Notes under the pieces: generated by a model
Told to the model about the DNA's origin: nothing
The model's database searches: none
The model's input: only the letters and a program-made list of their open reading frames with translations
Assembly: GCA_958450325.1 (NCBI GenBank)
Contig: OY288241.1
Span: 55,872,078 to 55,936,077, forward strand
Reading direction: 5' to 3'
DNA length: 64,000 nt
From: Agrostemma githago
Lineage: Eukaryota > Streptophyta > Magnoliopsida > Caryophyllales > Caryophyllaceae
Part shown: in pieces, positions 46,811-57,628 of the stretch
How the letters are laid out: every line of letters starts with the position of its first letter
How positions within the stretch are numbered: position 1 is the first letter of the stretch
Translations under genes and position numbers: made by a program

Positions 46811-47903
46811 TTAAATCGAGTTCACAAACCAGGGAGGACCCCTAGAAGCTGCGCCTATGGCTATCACAAGCCCACCAATGTTGTCGTCCAAACCTAGATC
46901 CTCTAAATCCAGGAGATGAGACCCACTACCATCTATTCCCGAATATATATCTAGGGTAACTTTCTCGGGAACTTCTCCAACCACCTCACTAGCACCCGTA
47001 GCACGACCTGTAGCCTCAGCCTTTCTCACCCTCTCAACCCGATGCCTAGCCTCACCCTGCGCGGAGGTCTCGCCCTGAGACCGAGCCAGCCGCTCCTTAA
47101 GTTGAGCAATCTCGTCGGCCCGAGATTGCAGGAGCTGTCGCACCTCAGCCGCTTCCGCCTCACGCTCGATCACTTGAGTCTCCATTTGTCCCACCATATC
47201 GGGAATGTCCTGCAAACATAACTCGCACTAAAGGTAAACACACAAATAATCTAAGAGCCAACCCTAGGTACACCCACTTACCGATCGAGGTCCCGAAATA
47301 TCACGGGAGGTCCTCGAGGCATAGACCTTGAAGCAGTTGGCAGCCTGCCACAACTGCTGATGGCAAGCAGACGAAACTTGAAAGGTGAAACTACTCATGT
47401 TAGCCAAACAAAACCTAACCCTTAGAATCCAAAACAGAAACCGAAACTTACCCAGTATACCCGGTCACGCCACTCCATCCCAGCCTCCATCTCCTCAGCA
47501 GAACACGGGAAAAGAGGCTTCGTAAAGGCTACCCCAGCCACATCAACCCTGAGCAGCGTCAAAGGGTAGTCTGGGGGCTGAAGCATTAGCCAAATCGACA
47601 AGCCTAAAGAAAAGCGAACTATTCAAAATGAAAGCAAACACTAAACCATAGGAAAAAACAAGCGGTAAAACCAAAACCGACATTTCAACAACCTTGACCT
47701 TGGGGACTACTAAGTAAAAAAACCGTTAGAAGGAAACTTGCATCCTCGATGCGCAGCTGGTTCACCAGCATATTCTCCGACGAGTAGTGACTTGTCGTAC
47801 TCTTAGCCTGAGCCAACCACCATTCAATCCCCGCCGGAAGCCTTACCGGATGAGCATGCACCATCCTAGGTGCCAATCGAGGGAAATAGGAATAAAACCA
47901 ATC
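46811..47903 (-). pseudogene. Antisense PMD-like gene of Tat-I, C-terminal exons
   Basis: The minus strand shows four exon-like blocks with good splice signals and compatible phases. 47903-47738 follows TTTGCAG and contains 'DWFYSYFPRLAPR' and 'IEWW', typical of the end of a plant mobile domain. 47570-47452 ends before GGTAAGT. About 47356-47282 ends before GTAAGT. 47209-46811 follows TTTGCAG and encodes a charged coiled coil ('VIEREAEAAEVRQLL', 'LKERLARSQ') and an acidic end to TGA 46811. PMD proteins (MAIN/MAIL type) are nuclear, and PMD genes are known passengers of plant transposons. N-terminal exons, present in Tat-O at 59600-57868, are missing here. No stop breaks these four blocks. Confidence 0.65.
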
Positions 47904-48160
47904 CTGCAAAAACCCGAAAACATCATTAGCAAAACCAAACCAAACCAGTTGAAACCTCAAAACCTCCCCTAATCAAAATCAACCCCACAGCGGAAAAAAC
48001 GTGAAAACCCCCAGCTAATAATTAAGACCACTCATACCGAGGCACATGACAATCAATGCGCGATATCTGAACAAAACCAACTCAATCGAATCCCAAAGCA
48101 TTCCTAAGGTAAATTTTAAACTCGTGAGTCTAACGAACCGCAAAGCATTGAAACCTCAAT
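47904..48160. other. Intron or flank upstream of the Tat-I PMD exons
   Basis: No gene seen. A-rich on the plus strand. The first 60 bases continue the intron before the exon at 47903; the N-terminal exons should follow but are absent. Confidence 0.4.
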
Positions 48161-48164
48161 TTCA

Positions 48165-48545
48165 GTTCAATTTTAAACGAGTCCCTTGTAGAGCTCAAAA
48201 CAATTTTAAACGGGCCCATGGTAGCGCTCAAAATTTGATTTTAAATGAGTCCCTAGTAGCACTCAGTTTAATTCAACGAGTCCCTGGTAGCACTCAGAAT
48301 CAAAACAATTTTAAACGAGCCCCTTGTAGCGCTCAAAACCATTTTAAACGAGCCCCTTGTAGCGCTCAAAACTATTTTAAACGAGCCCCTTGTAGCGCTC
48401 AAAACAATTTTAAACGAGCCCCTTATAGCGCTCAAAACTATTTTAAACGAGCCCCTTGTAGCGCTCAAAACAATTTTAAACGAGCCCCTTGTAGCGCTCA
48501 AACCCATTTTAAACGAGTCTCTAGTAGCACTCAATTTAAGTCAAA
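48165..48545 (+). repeat. 33-bp tandem array in Tat-I
   Basis: About ten units of CGAGCCCCTTGTAGCGCTCA plus AAAC(A/T)ATTTTAAA. The period of 33 keeps a reading frame open on both strands (NFKRAPCSAQN on plus), which explains the ORFs at 48046-48561 and 48268-48534. Related, looser copies of GAGTCCCTGGTAGCACTCA continue to about 48740. Spacing is strict with no spacers, so it is not CRISPR-like. Confidence 0.9.
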
Positions 48546-48979
48546 ACCCGATTTTGGATGAGTCTCTGGTAGCACTCAATCCAATTCAAGTTAAGTCAAG
48601 TCAACTCATTGAGCCCCTGGTAGCGCTTAAAATTCCGATTTTGGATGAGTCCCTGGTAGCACTCAATCCAATTTCAATTTATGTCAGTTTAATTTAATTT
48701 AATTCAATTCAGTTTTAAGTGATCCCTGGTAGCACTCAGAACAATCAAATCAACTCGTAACGAGTTCCTAAGCACACTCAATTCACATCCCAGGGGAATT
48801 ATTATTCCCGGAATAATTCACTAAGCAAATCTAAAGCCCAAGAACTAATGCAAAGGGGTTACACATCAACACTAGTATTTTAAAACCAAAACAATCACTA
48901 AAACTAACGCAACCACCCAAGAGGGATAAATCTAATGTAACCACCCGAGAGGGATAAATCTAACTTAATGCAACCACCC

Positions 48980-49440
48980 ACGAGGGATCTTAGTGATCCC
49001 GGAGGCACAGCAACAACAATTTTGTCCAAGGGGTCAGAGGCATCCCGAAAGACAACTACTCGAGTGGAGACTAACGCCCTCGAGGAGTTTTGCCCAAGGG
49101 ATCTTAGTGATCCCGGAGGCACAGCAACAGCAATTTTGTCCTAGGGGTCAGAGGCATCCCTAAAGGCAGCTACTCGAGTGGAGACTAATGCCCTCGAGGA
49201 CTTTTGCCCAAGGGATTTTAGTGATCCCGGAGGCACAGCAACAACAATTTTGTCCTAGGGGTCAGAGGCATCCCGGAAGACAGCTACTCGAGTGGAGACT
49301 AACGCCCTCGAGGAGTTTTGCCCAAGGGATCTTAGTGATCCCGGAGGCACAACAACAGTAATTTTGTCCTACGGGTCAGAGGCATCCCGAAAGACAGCTA
49401 CTCGAGTGGAGACTAATGCCCTCGAACGTTTTATGTCATC
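48980..49440 (+). repeat. 114-bp tandem array in Tat-I
   Basis: Four units start at GGGATCTTAGTGATCCCGG: 48984, 49098, 49212 and 49326, giving a constant period of 114. Each also holds GTCAGAGGCATCCC and CTACTCGAGTGGAGACTAA. GGGATC...GATCCC is an inverted repeat. Short ACCACCC(A/G)(A/C)GAGGGAT units precede it (48910-48985). The ORFs at 48904-49122 and 49292-49480 are repeat shadows. Confidence 0.9.
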
Positions 49441-49779
49441 AAGGGTTCACAAGCAGCCCAAAATATACTCGTACAAATAAAGGCCAATTTAGTGCGTTGC
49501 TAGCGCGCAAAAAACACTTAAAACTAAACGAAACCTCTAAATAAATTGAAGAAGACAAAGCGCGCGCACAAAGAATCAAGAAAAAGATGTCAAGCAACGG
49601 CCCGGGCCCCATGCAATCAACCACAAGCGAAGACGTCAGGTATGACTTCTCAGCCTTGGCTAGCGAGCCTCACCACGCAGTCCATTGGACTTTAAACGAC
49701 CCGACCGGACAGGCACCAGGTCGTAATCCTCGATTGACCTGGGTGGCTATACTTTGACTTTCGCCTTGTTCAAGCCTCA

Positions 49780-49796
49780 GTCAAAGTGGGGGCTTC
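49780..49796 (+). promoter_or_regulatory. Polypurine tract of Tat-I
   Basis: GTCAAAGTGGGGGCTTC directly before the 3' LTR at 49797. Confidence 0.8.
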
Positions 49797-51959
49797 TGTA
49801 GACACCCAAATTTGGACCTGGTGGCTGCAGAGGTGCCCAGCAAACACCCGATGACGATAGGACTGCAATGCGACAAAGGTTCGCGATGTTTTGGATAGTT
49901 TTCTTATAGAACGGACCAAAAAATTAATCGGAAAAATTAAGACTAACATGATGGCAGCCTTAGTCGTGTCGTTACGGTCGCATAGACACTAATTAGAGTC
50001 AATTCCGACACCGGGACCCCGAGTCGGCCCCGAAACTCGAACCGAGTCAAGCGAGCCTCGCGATGAACACCCGAGGCCCACGAAACCCATGGCGCTAGAT
50101 CAAGCTGTGGGGAAGCCTTCGCGACCAAGCAAGATATCACACATACACCCGCCTCTCAGTTTCGGAAAGAATCAAAATCATATCCTCAAAACTCCAACCG
50201 CCCCACCTGACGCGCCTGGGTCTCCCCACGCTCGGACCCAGTCGCCTGAGTTCTGGTGCGCCCCAAGTCACGCGTCCATATGGGCGACGAGGGCCGAAAA
50301 CACCTATAAATACCCCCCTCCGCCTCTTTTATTCGACAATTCAATTCTCTCTTCTCCCTCAAAAACTCTCGTTAAGGGCTCGCACTCCGACACCCGAGGC
50401 AAACGATCCACTCGATCGTAGTTTCGATAAAAAAGCGACATCGACGCTACACCACACCTTCGAGCACTCCACTCGATACCGAGGTGCCTGTGATTGACTA
50501 GCTCAAAACTAGTACCCAGGTTCTGTCGGATTAGCCGCAGAACTTGTCCTTAGTAACGAAGTTCTGCCGGAGTAGCCGCGGGAAGGTCAAACGGTAACGG
50601 GGTTCTGCCGGAGTCACTAGTCAAGCTAGGAGGATCCGCCTGTTGATCAAGTCGTCACTAGGTTGTCATCTAAACAAAAATTTCCATATTTGCACTTTCT
50701 ATTATTATGCACTACGACAACACTAGACGTGGGCACTAGGCCCACAAACGTCCACTAAAATACGTAACGTCCCAACTTCAACAACAAATATTAAAACAAA
50801 CTAAATAGACCCGAGTAATTCCGATATCCGTTCTCAAGACTATCTACGCATCGAGTCCCGTTTAGTGTATACTCCGAGGGTGCAACTCCTCACAATGTGA
50901 TTTACTTACATTCGCATTTACAGTTTTTCGTATGATTTATTGCTTTTATGACCTTATAATCGCATGCTAAATCACCAAACACGGAATTCAAAACGTAAAA
51001 CAACTAAAACTGAACAAAGTGGTGGTCGGGTTCCATATTAGTCCAGGTGCTCGCCTTATTAGGTTCGACGCATCTCTATTAATACCGAACCGACGCATCT
51101 TAAGCAGAATACCAAGTAAGGTATACCACGAGAATGACTAATATCCGCATTATCATGTTAAAACTGATTTGCTAATACCTATAATATTATTACTCTCTAC
51201 TCTCCTACGTACATCTTTTCATGGCCTGCTTGTTACGTGAAATCGCATGCAAAGAATGTAAACACCACTACTTCGATGATAAAACTTATCTGTCCTTAAA
51301 ACAACCGACATAGCAAAGACATAGCGTTTACAACAACGGATGTTACAGTACTTCCATCACAACAACAGAACTAGGAAATCAGCCCACCGATTGATTAGTA
51401 GAGGCCGCTATAGTGCAGGCGGGATTGGGTGTTGATATCTATCAGATGTCGCCTTCCCAATACGTACCCTCACCCCTTACTCAGAATCGACGGTTTCCGG
51501 ATGTCCGAATCCATTGGCAATGAGAGTCATTCCAGGCATGGAGTGCTTAAGGGTACAAGTCTTTATCTTTAGGCCCCTTGCCACTCAACTTTGAGCCGGC
51601 AAGGGACCAAAGTTGACTTGATCGGTTTTTGAGTCCCCATAATTGACTCGGTGGCAACTTCACAAATCGGCAACGAATTCAGTTCACTTAAAAGGTCGCC
51701 TTACAAAATCAATCGGCCTTTAAACATTTACAACCACGTCTCGATCGATTCCCAAATGGAAACACGGGTGCCCGCACCCGTCTAGTACAAGTCCGGATCG
51801 TCATCCAAATCGAGGTCCGACACTTCGCCCCGTATGCGAGATCGGACCGACCCCCGGTAGGGAGGGGGCCGCGTGGGTGGCCGCCGCCACACGTTGAAAA
51901 CCGGGTCGGCCCCGCGCGGGCACGCCCGGGGCGACGAGCGGTGCGGACAGACGTCCACA
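49797..51959 (+). repeat. 3' LTR of Tat-I
   Basis: 2163 bases, TGTAGACACCC to GTCCACA, TATAAATA at 50305-50312. By eye some 93-95% like the 5' LTR. Followed by GATAC (51960-51964). Confidence 0.95.
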
Positions 51960-51964
51960 GATAC

Positions 51965-52485
51965 CATTTCAATCAATTACCATACCCAAGAACCCACCCC
52001 GAACAGATCACCCCGGTACTCCGTGAGGACAAAATCCTCTAAGGCCAGTAGAGAAATAACCTCAATGCCCCACAAAACCTTACCCGGCAAAGCAAGAACA
52101 CCCCATAAAGAGTTTACCAAAATCAACTCATCGTACACTGAAACTCTCAAACACCTAGTAGAGCAGAGGTTGCTCACACGTCCCACTCCGGACCCACCAG
52201 TCGGTAGGTGAAGCAAAACTTGGAGTCCTAATGCGTAGTGTCTCTTTCATCAAGGTAATGGGCACGATACTGAGGCGTGTTTTACATTAAAAAACGTCAT
52301 CCAAGACCTAATCGAAGCAGGAACATTCTCCCCTGCAAAGCGGCAAAAGGCAGACTTTACCTTCTCGGTTGCCGAGGGAGAAATAGTGACGTCGGTAGTC
52401 ATCACGAGTCACTTTAAAACCCCCAATGAGACACCTTCGAGAATCACCTCCAAACGCCCCTCAAGGGGTACGTCCTCGGAAGTCA
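51965..52485 (+). pseudogene. Tat-O Gag C-terminal fragment with zinc knuckle
   Basis: The frame reads 'HKEFTKINSSYTETLKHLVEQ', breaks at TGA 52209, and continues with 'CLFHQGNGHDTEAC' and 'LKNVIQDLIEAG', preceded by a TAG. This is the counterpart of Tat-I 43690-44089 and proves both belong to one family. It joins the left half of Tat-O across the Tat-I insertion: AGCAATTACCATGCCC in Tat-I aligns with ATCAATTACCATACCC here. Confidence 0.75.
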
Positions 52486-52899
52486 ATGGCAGAATCTAAG
52501 GCCCGGAGAACGTGTGTGGTCAGTGTCGCGACATGGTAAAGTCATGGTAGTCGCTCCCTAAAGGCAGTAAGCAGGTCTTAGCTAAAGTCAAGTTCATCAT
52601 AGGGTCTAGACAAAGAAGTAATAAACTTTGTTTTTTTACTGAGTCTGGGAGGTGCGAGGGGACATGTCCTTCACCTCCCCATCAAACAAAATCGCGGGCA
52701 CCTAGCCCGTTTACTATTATATCAATAAAACAATTCTTCTTTTACAAACATGCCTCGACAATCGCTCGATTTTTTTTATAACGGACTTTATCGCTTAAAA
52801 CTCGATGCTATGCCATTTATCGATAACAATTAACCTAAGTTCAACCCATGATAGACTCCCTAACCTACAAAACAAAACATAAGTAACCCACACAACCAA
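52486..52899 (+). other. Tat-O gap where protease and RT should be
   Basis: No protein motif. About 52650-52835 aligns with Tat-I 44210-44430. RNase H begins directly afterwards, so protease and reverse transcriptase are absent. Confidence 0.6.
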
Positions 52900-54549
52900 C
52901 AACCAATAGGTGACCACACTAGACTTCCCAGTTGCCAACAACGCAGCCGAATACGAAGTCTGCCTAATAGGGCTAAAAGCCGCCGTAACTCTAGGAGTTA
53001 AAAACCTTAGAGTACACAGAGATTCATCCCTTGTAGTCAACCAAGCCACGGGCACCTAGAAGGTCTATAGCGAAAGCCTAGCCCCATACCAAACCGAAAT
53101 AGAAACAATATCTCGAGAGTTACCAAAATCGACTTCATACACATACCCCGCGAAGAAAACCATTTCGCTGACGCCCTATCGAAGCTAGCCTCATTAATAA
53201 ACATGCCCGACAACCTTTTCTCTATGCCTATCTGCGTAGAAAGGAGTGAACAACACGCCTACATCCACAATCTCAAAATGGACGACATCCCCGAAGAACC
53301 CTGGTACAAAGCAATCCTAGAATTCAAAACCGATGGATCATACCCACCCAGCACAAACACCAAAATCAAAAGAGGCTTACGAATACAAGCCGCTCATTAC
53401 GTCCTAAACCAAGGACTACTATACAAACGAACCCCACAAGGAATACTCCTGAGATGCATTAACAAAACCCAATCCGAAAGAGTCGTGGAAGAAGTACATG
53501 ACAGGGAATGCGGACCCCACATGAGTGCACACCTATTAGCCCAAAAAATAATGAGACTAGGCTACTAATGAGTTACCCTAGAGGCAGACTACCGGCGTCA
53601 TGTCCGCCACTGTCACAACTGCCAAATATTCGCCAACATCCAACACCTACCGCTATATCCACTCCATACCATAACAACATCCTAGCCCTTCTCTACCTGG
53701 GGAATTGACATCATAGGGAAGGTACACCCAACCGGGGCCGGTGGACACTGTTTTATACTGGCGGCCGTCAATTACTTTACCAAATGGGTAGAAGCAGCCT
53801 CTTACACCACATTAACCTCTAAACAATTAGTCAAATTATTACAAAATAACATCATCCGCTGTTACGGCATACCCCACAAAATCATCAGTGATCAGGAGGC
53901 TCATTTCAGGGCCGACAGCCAAAAACTCCTAGACAAATACAAAATCCAAAGATACAAATCCTCACCCTATAGACCTCAGACAAAGGGGGCCGTGGAGGCA
54001 GCAAACAAAACCATTACCACAATCGTTAAGAAAATGATAAACAACTACCGGGATTGGCCAAACAAAATACCCTTCACATTCTGGGGATACCGAACCACCT
54101 ACCAAACACCCATCGGAGCCACACCCTATTACCTAACCTACGGCTCCGAAGCTGTGCAACCCATAGAACTAGAAATACCCCCACTAAGGATACTAGCTAA
54201 AAGCGGTATTCCCGAAGAAGAATGGAACCAAAAATGTTACGACGAGCTAGTACTCCTAGACGAGCGTAGAATACATGCGCTGTCCAACGTGCAAGCCTAC
54301 CAACAACGCATATAGCGAGCCTTTAACAAACGAGTCAAATCCCGAAATATACATGAGGGAGATTTAGTAGTCAAATCCATTAGGGCACCCCTTCCCGTTG
54401 ATTCTAGAGGGAAGTTCAAACCGAGCTGGGCGGGCCCCTACCTCGTCAAGAAAATACTCACGGGGGGCGCTGTAATCCTTACTGACCCAGACGGTCAGGA
54501 GTTCTCAACCCCAACCAACATGGTCCAACTCAAACGATACTACCCCTAA
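52900..54549 (+). pseudogene. Tat-O RNase H-integrase remnant
   Basis: It opens with 'NAAEYEVCLIGLKAA' and 'LRVHRDSSLVVNQ', the second RNase H typical of Tat/Ogre elements, which resembles host-type RNase H. Integrase follows: finger 'HDRECGPH' with 'CHNCQIF', then 'WGIDIIG' (D), 'IISDQEAHF' (D) and 'TKGAVEAANKTI' (E), and a C-terminal domain to TAA about 54547. Frame breaks include stops near 53060, 53566, 53685 and 54313. The sole pol remnant of the Tat elements here. Confidence 0.85.
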
Positions 54550-54599
54550 ACATCCCAACAACCCCATCCTGATCACCGACCTAGGGTGAAAGCCCACAC

Positions 54600-55110
54600 A
54601 AAACGCTTAAAAATAATTCACATTGATAATTGGCATAACGAGTCTAAAGCAAAATCGCTCATATCTAGAAAGAACTACGGACATGGTTTGATTCCGTCCA
54701 AACACGGATACGTAGGCAACCCTTCCACGGGTACAACCAACAAAATAACAAAATCGATTACTCGATTCACATGCAAACCAGAACCTTTTCCTCGCGTTCC
54801 GGTTAACGAGTGATTTCGATGACGAAGCACAAACGACGAGCTGAGGACGGGGTGAAAACCCGAAAGGGTGCCCCAGCCAAAATGAAGAAACGAGTTGCGA
54901 GTCATCATAAAAAAATGACGAGCCAAGGATGGAGTGAAAACCCGAAAGGGCGCCCCGGGCAAAATGAAGAATCGAGTTGCGAGCCGTAAAAAAAAAGGAG
55001 ACAAAAAAAAGGCAAAACAAAACAAAACAAAAGGTGAGCCAAGGACGGAGTGAAAACCCGAAAGGGCGCTCCGGGCAAAATGAAGAATCGAGTTGCGAGC
55101 CACCAAAAAA
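54600..55110 (+). repeat. Tat-O post-integrase motif and GNRA-hairpin repeats (3 units)
   Basis: The conserved motif is at about 54682-54722. Three units follow at about 54838-54900, 54917-54985 and 55034-55102, each with GTGAAAACCCGAAAGGG and ATCGAGTTGCGAGCC-type blocks and A-rich spacers. CCCGAAAGGG (GNRA-loop hairpin) is kept in all three. Minus ORFs up to 184 codons here are shadows. Confidence 0.7.
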
Positions 55111-55439
55111 AGAAAACACAAAAAAACGATGAAACAAATAAATAAATAATGTGCTTCTCATTAATAAAAAAAAATCAGTTAGATCGAGCCTTTGTTGAGG
55201 CCCTTTACATCAACCATCGGAAATCCGGCTATCCCGGAAATTGACAATGTGTCAAAACACTACAAAAACTAGTACTAATACTCCACATAATATCAACTAA
55301 TAGAACATAATACAAAACGGCTGGGCTCTACCAGTCTAACTTTTTTCTCTCATCGCCATCTGGGTGTGCTTGTTTGGGTTTTTCACCATCGACCCCTCCT
55401 AACACAAGCTTCCACCACCCTAGCCAAAGGCAAGCTCAA

Positions 55440-56814
55440 TCAATCATACTTCCTCTCATCACTCACATTTTCAATATGGGTCTCGTCAGTCTTGGCCCGT
55501 ATAGATGAACTGACGGCACTAGGATCGGTAACGCTGTCTTTTGTCAGACACTTAGTGACATTACCTCGAGTCGCCTCCTTATCCTCAAGCACCGCGGTCT
55601 TCCTAGCCTTCGACTTGCTCTGTCCTAACGAGTGTTCATAAACTCCCCCACAGAAGGAAGTAATGTCAGTCGGTCGAGCACTCTCTATAACAATGGGATG
55701 TGAAAACTTCTGTCCCCAAGATATCTTGAATTCCCGGAAAGAACTTTCCGTCCACGGGTCAAACTTAGGAACACCCTTAGCAATCTCTAAGGTTGTTGGC
55801 CTCACCCCCATTTGGCTCGAGAACTCGATCGTATAAAAATAAACCGGATTCCTTAAGGATAATATTTGCATAGCCTGAGTCGAAGATGAGAAGGGAAACC
55901 CGGCCTGTCTGCTAATATGCCACCACGGGACTGTCCACCTGATAACCACTCGCTCTCTAGCCAAGTAGGAATGCCATCCTTCTTCGGCATGACCATCACT
56001 CCATGCATGCACCATCTTGCGACCCGTAAAGCCCTTGTAGCTATAACTCTTGACGGACCGGGAGGGTCGACCAGACCAACCCTTTCTTGTAGCCAAACCT
56101 ACACGAACCCCAACACAATGTCACACTTTCAAACTAAGGCAGCCTCAAAAAAAAGAAGAAAAAAGACAACACCCCATATACTTGCAAAATGATCCTAGAA
56201 GCCCTAAAATGAGCCCGATGCAGCCGGGCCCGAGTATCGAGACCTAGGATATGCTCACCCAAAATGAGCAAAGAGGGTGATCGCCCGTGTTCCATCCCCA
56301 TTATAACATCCATAACCAAAGGATTACCCCAACCCTCATGCACTAACGCATCCTCAAAGAGATAGTAGCAAGCCACTGCAATATTAAAAGCCCGCCTACA
56401 AGCTAGGGATGAAATGTCACGGGAACCATTCCATGAGAATGTCCTAAAAAGAAACTCTAGGTCAATACCGTCTTTCTCGAAGAAAACCTTAGCCTCCTCT
56501 TGCGAAGAAAGGTCCAAGAAGTGATGAAACCGTTCCACATAAGCGTCATCTCTCAAAGGCACACAAGGTCGAACCGAACACCACCCGTCTATAACATCTA
56601 CCTCCTCGGGAAGAGGACAAACCTTACCTCCGGGGAAAGCAAAAACATGACTTTTTGCATCCCAAAAATTAGAGCATGGTAACGAGAAGTCATCTTGTAC
56701 CTTAACACGAGTTAATGCAATAACCATGGACAAACCATCACTTGGACAAACCTCGAGGTCGAATTTCTTAAATCGACTCGCCCACTCGGTTAAAAGATCC
56801 CCGAAACATGACAT
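55440..56814 (-). pseudogene. Antisense DUF7745-like gene of Tat-O (two exons)
   Basis: Exon 1 is 56814-56182, ending ATTTTGCAA|GTATAT. Exon 2 is 56098-55440, after GTGTAG; phases agree (both 0). Visible: 'FWDAKSHVFAFPGG' with 'CPLPEEVDVIDGW', 'CRRAFNIAVACYYLFEDA', 'PSLLILGEHILGLDTRAR', 'VVIRWTVPWW' and 'NPVYFYTIEFSSQMGVRP'. This order resembles DUF7745 proteins, retroelement-associated relatives of the plant mobile domain, as I recall them. A frame change within exon 2 near 56050 is needed to join the parts, so the copy is probably dead. A TATATA lies at 56892-56899 and GGCGCC at 56968-56973 upstream. Function unknown. Confidence 0.6.
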
Positions 56815-56891
56815 GACTCAAAATAATACAAGGGAGCTACAGACACATTATGGGTATTTTAGTATGTCTAAAGCAAGCACCCGTAACCTGC

Positions 56892-56973
56892 ATATATAGC
56901 TCTAATCCCACGACAATTAGGAAACTACCAAAATTTCCATAAACGAGAGTTGGACCGCCCGAGCCCAGGCGCC
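56892..56973 (-). promoter_or_regulatory. Putative promoter of the DUF7745-like gene
   Basis: On the minus strand GGCGCC (56973-56968) precedes TATATA (56899-56892) by 68 bases, and the ATG follows about 80 bases later. More CCCAGGCG-type boxes extend to 57035. The layout copies that of the Tat LTR promoter. Confidence 0.45.
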
Positions 56974-57035
56974 CAAACACCAGGCCGCCCGAACCCAGGC
57001 GACCCGAAACCAAACCGCCCCAGCCTGGGCGTTTG

Positions 57036-57628
57036 AACCCTAAGTCATTAGCCTCCCAAGCACCCAAAAGCCATAACATCGACCTCGCTTTACCACAATA
57101 ATAACCACGTAACAACCCCGGACATCGGGAACGACCTCCTGAAGTAGCTAAAACCTTTCCCGAAAGCCAAAATACCCACGCAAGAGCAACAAGGTCGCAC
57201 GGACAACAAGTTTCACCTGTCGGATCCACCAGACTTAGATGTCTTTTCTTTTTTTTTTTTCTTTTAGGGGGAAAAGCTACCCTACTTAGGCGTGTTGTAG
57301 CCTTTAACGGCATCGTCAATTCGCGTCCGTAGCCCGATACGGCATTGCCATTAATATACAAAAAGTTGCCTAACTTTTTTTTTTTTCATAATTGGTCTAA
57401 TGCCTTTTGTTTTGCCTCATTCTAAACATGAACGTCGAGACAACTACAGATGTTTCCCAACGCACACCCATTCGAAACATTATAATTTCTTACATTTTGC
57501 ATGTCTCGAGTAAAACATTTTAATCGACGTACTACTTGATCCAACTCTCGGCTCAAACTAACGCATTTCAAAAATTCCAAAAAAGACCGTTTTCAACTCT
57601 TATGCAACCCTAACACATTTAAAACATA
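57036..57628. other. Spacer between the two antisense genes in Tat-O
   Basis: No gene. Shared with Tat-I 46195-46690. T-rich tracts at about 57245-57263 and 57375-57388. Confidence 0.5.

Larger units (their letters stand above)
39614..51959 (+). mobile_element. Tat-I: Tat/Retand-like element nested in Tat-O
   Basis: LTRs 39614-41782 and 49797-51959, both TGTAGACACCC...GTCCACA. Target duplication GATAC at 39609-39613 and 51960-51964. It has an intact tRNA-Arg-type PBS and polypurine tract, a Gag remnant, no pol, GNRA-hairpin repeats, the C-terminal exons of an antisense PMD-like gene, and two tandem arrays. LTR divergence looks intermediate between Athila and Tat-O by eye. Confidence 0.96.

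Noticed and set aside
48165..48545. CRISPR-like regular repeats of 33 bases
   Set aside because: Units are contiguous with no unique spacers, and the context is a plant retrotransposon 3' region.
48046..48561. 171-codon repetitive protein (NFKRAPCSAQN repeats)
   Set aside because: The frame stays open only because the tandem period is divisible by three; the opposite strand is open for the same reason.
54607..55161. 184-codon and overlapping 148-codon minus ORFs
   Set aside because: Both are shadows of the three GNRA-hairpin repeat units; the similar minus ORF at 45298 in Tat-I has the same cause.
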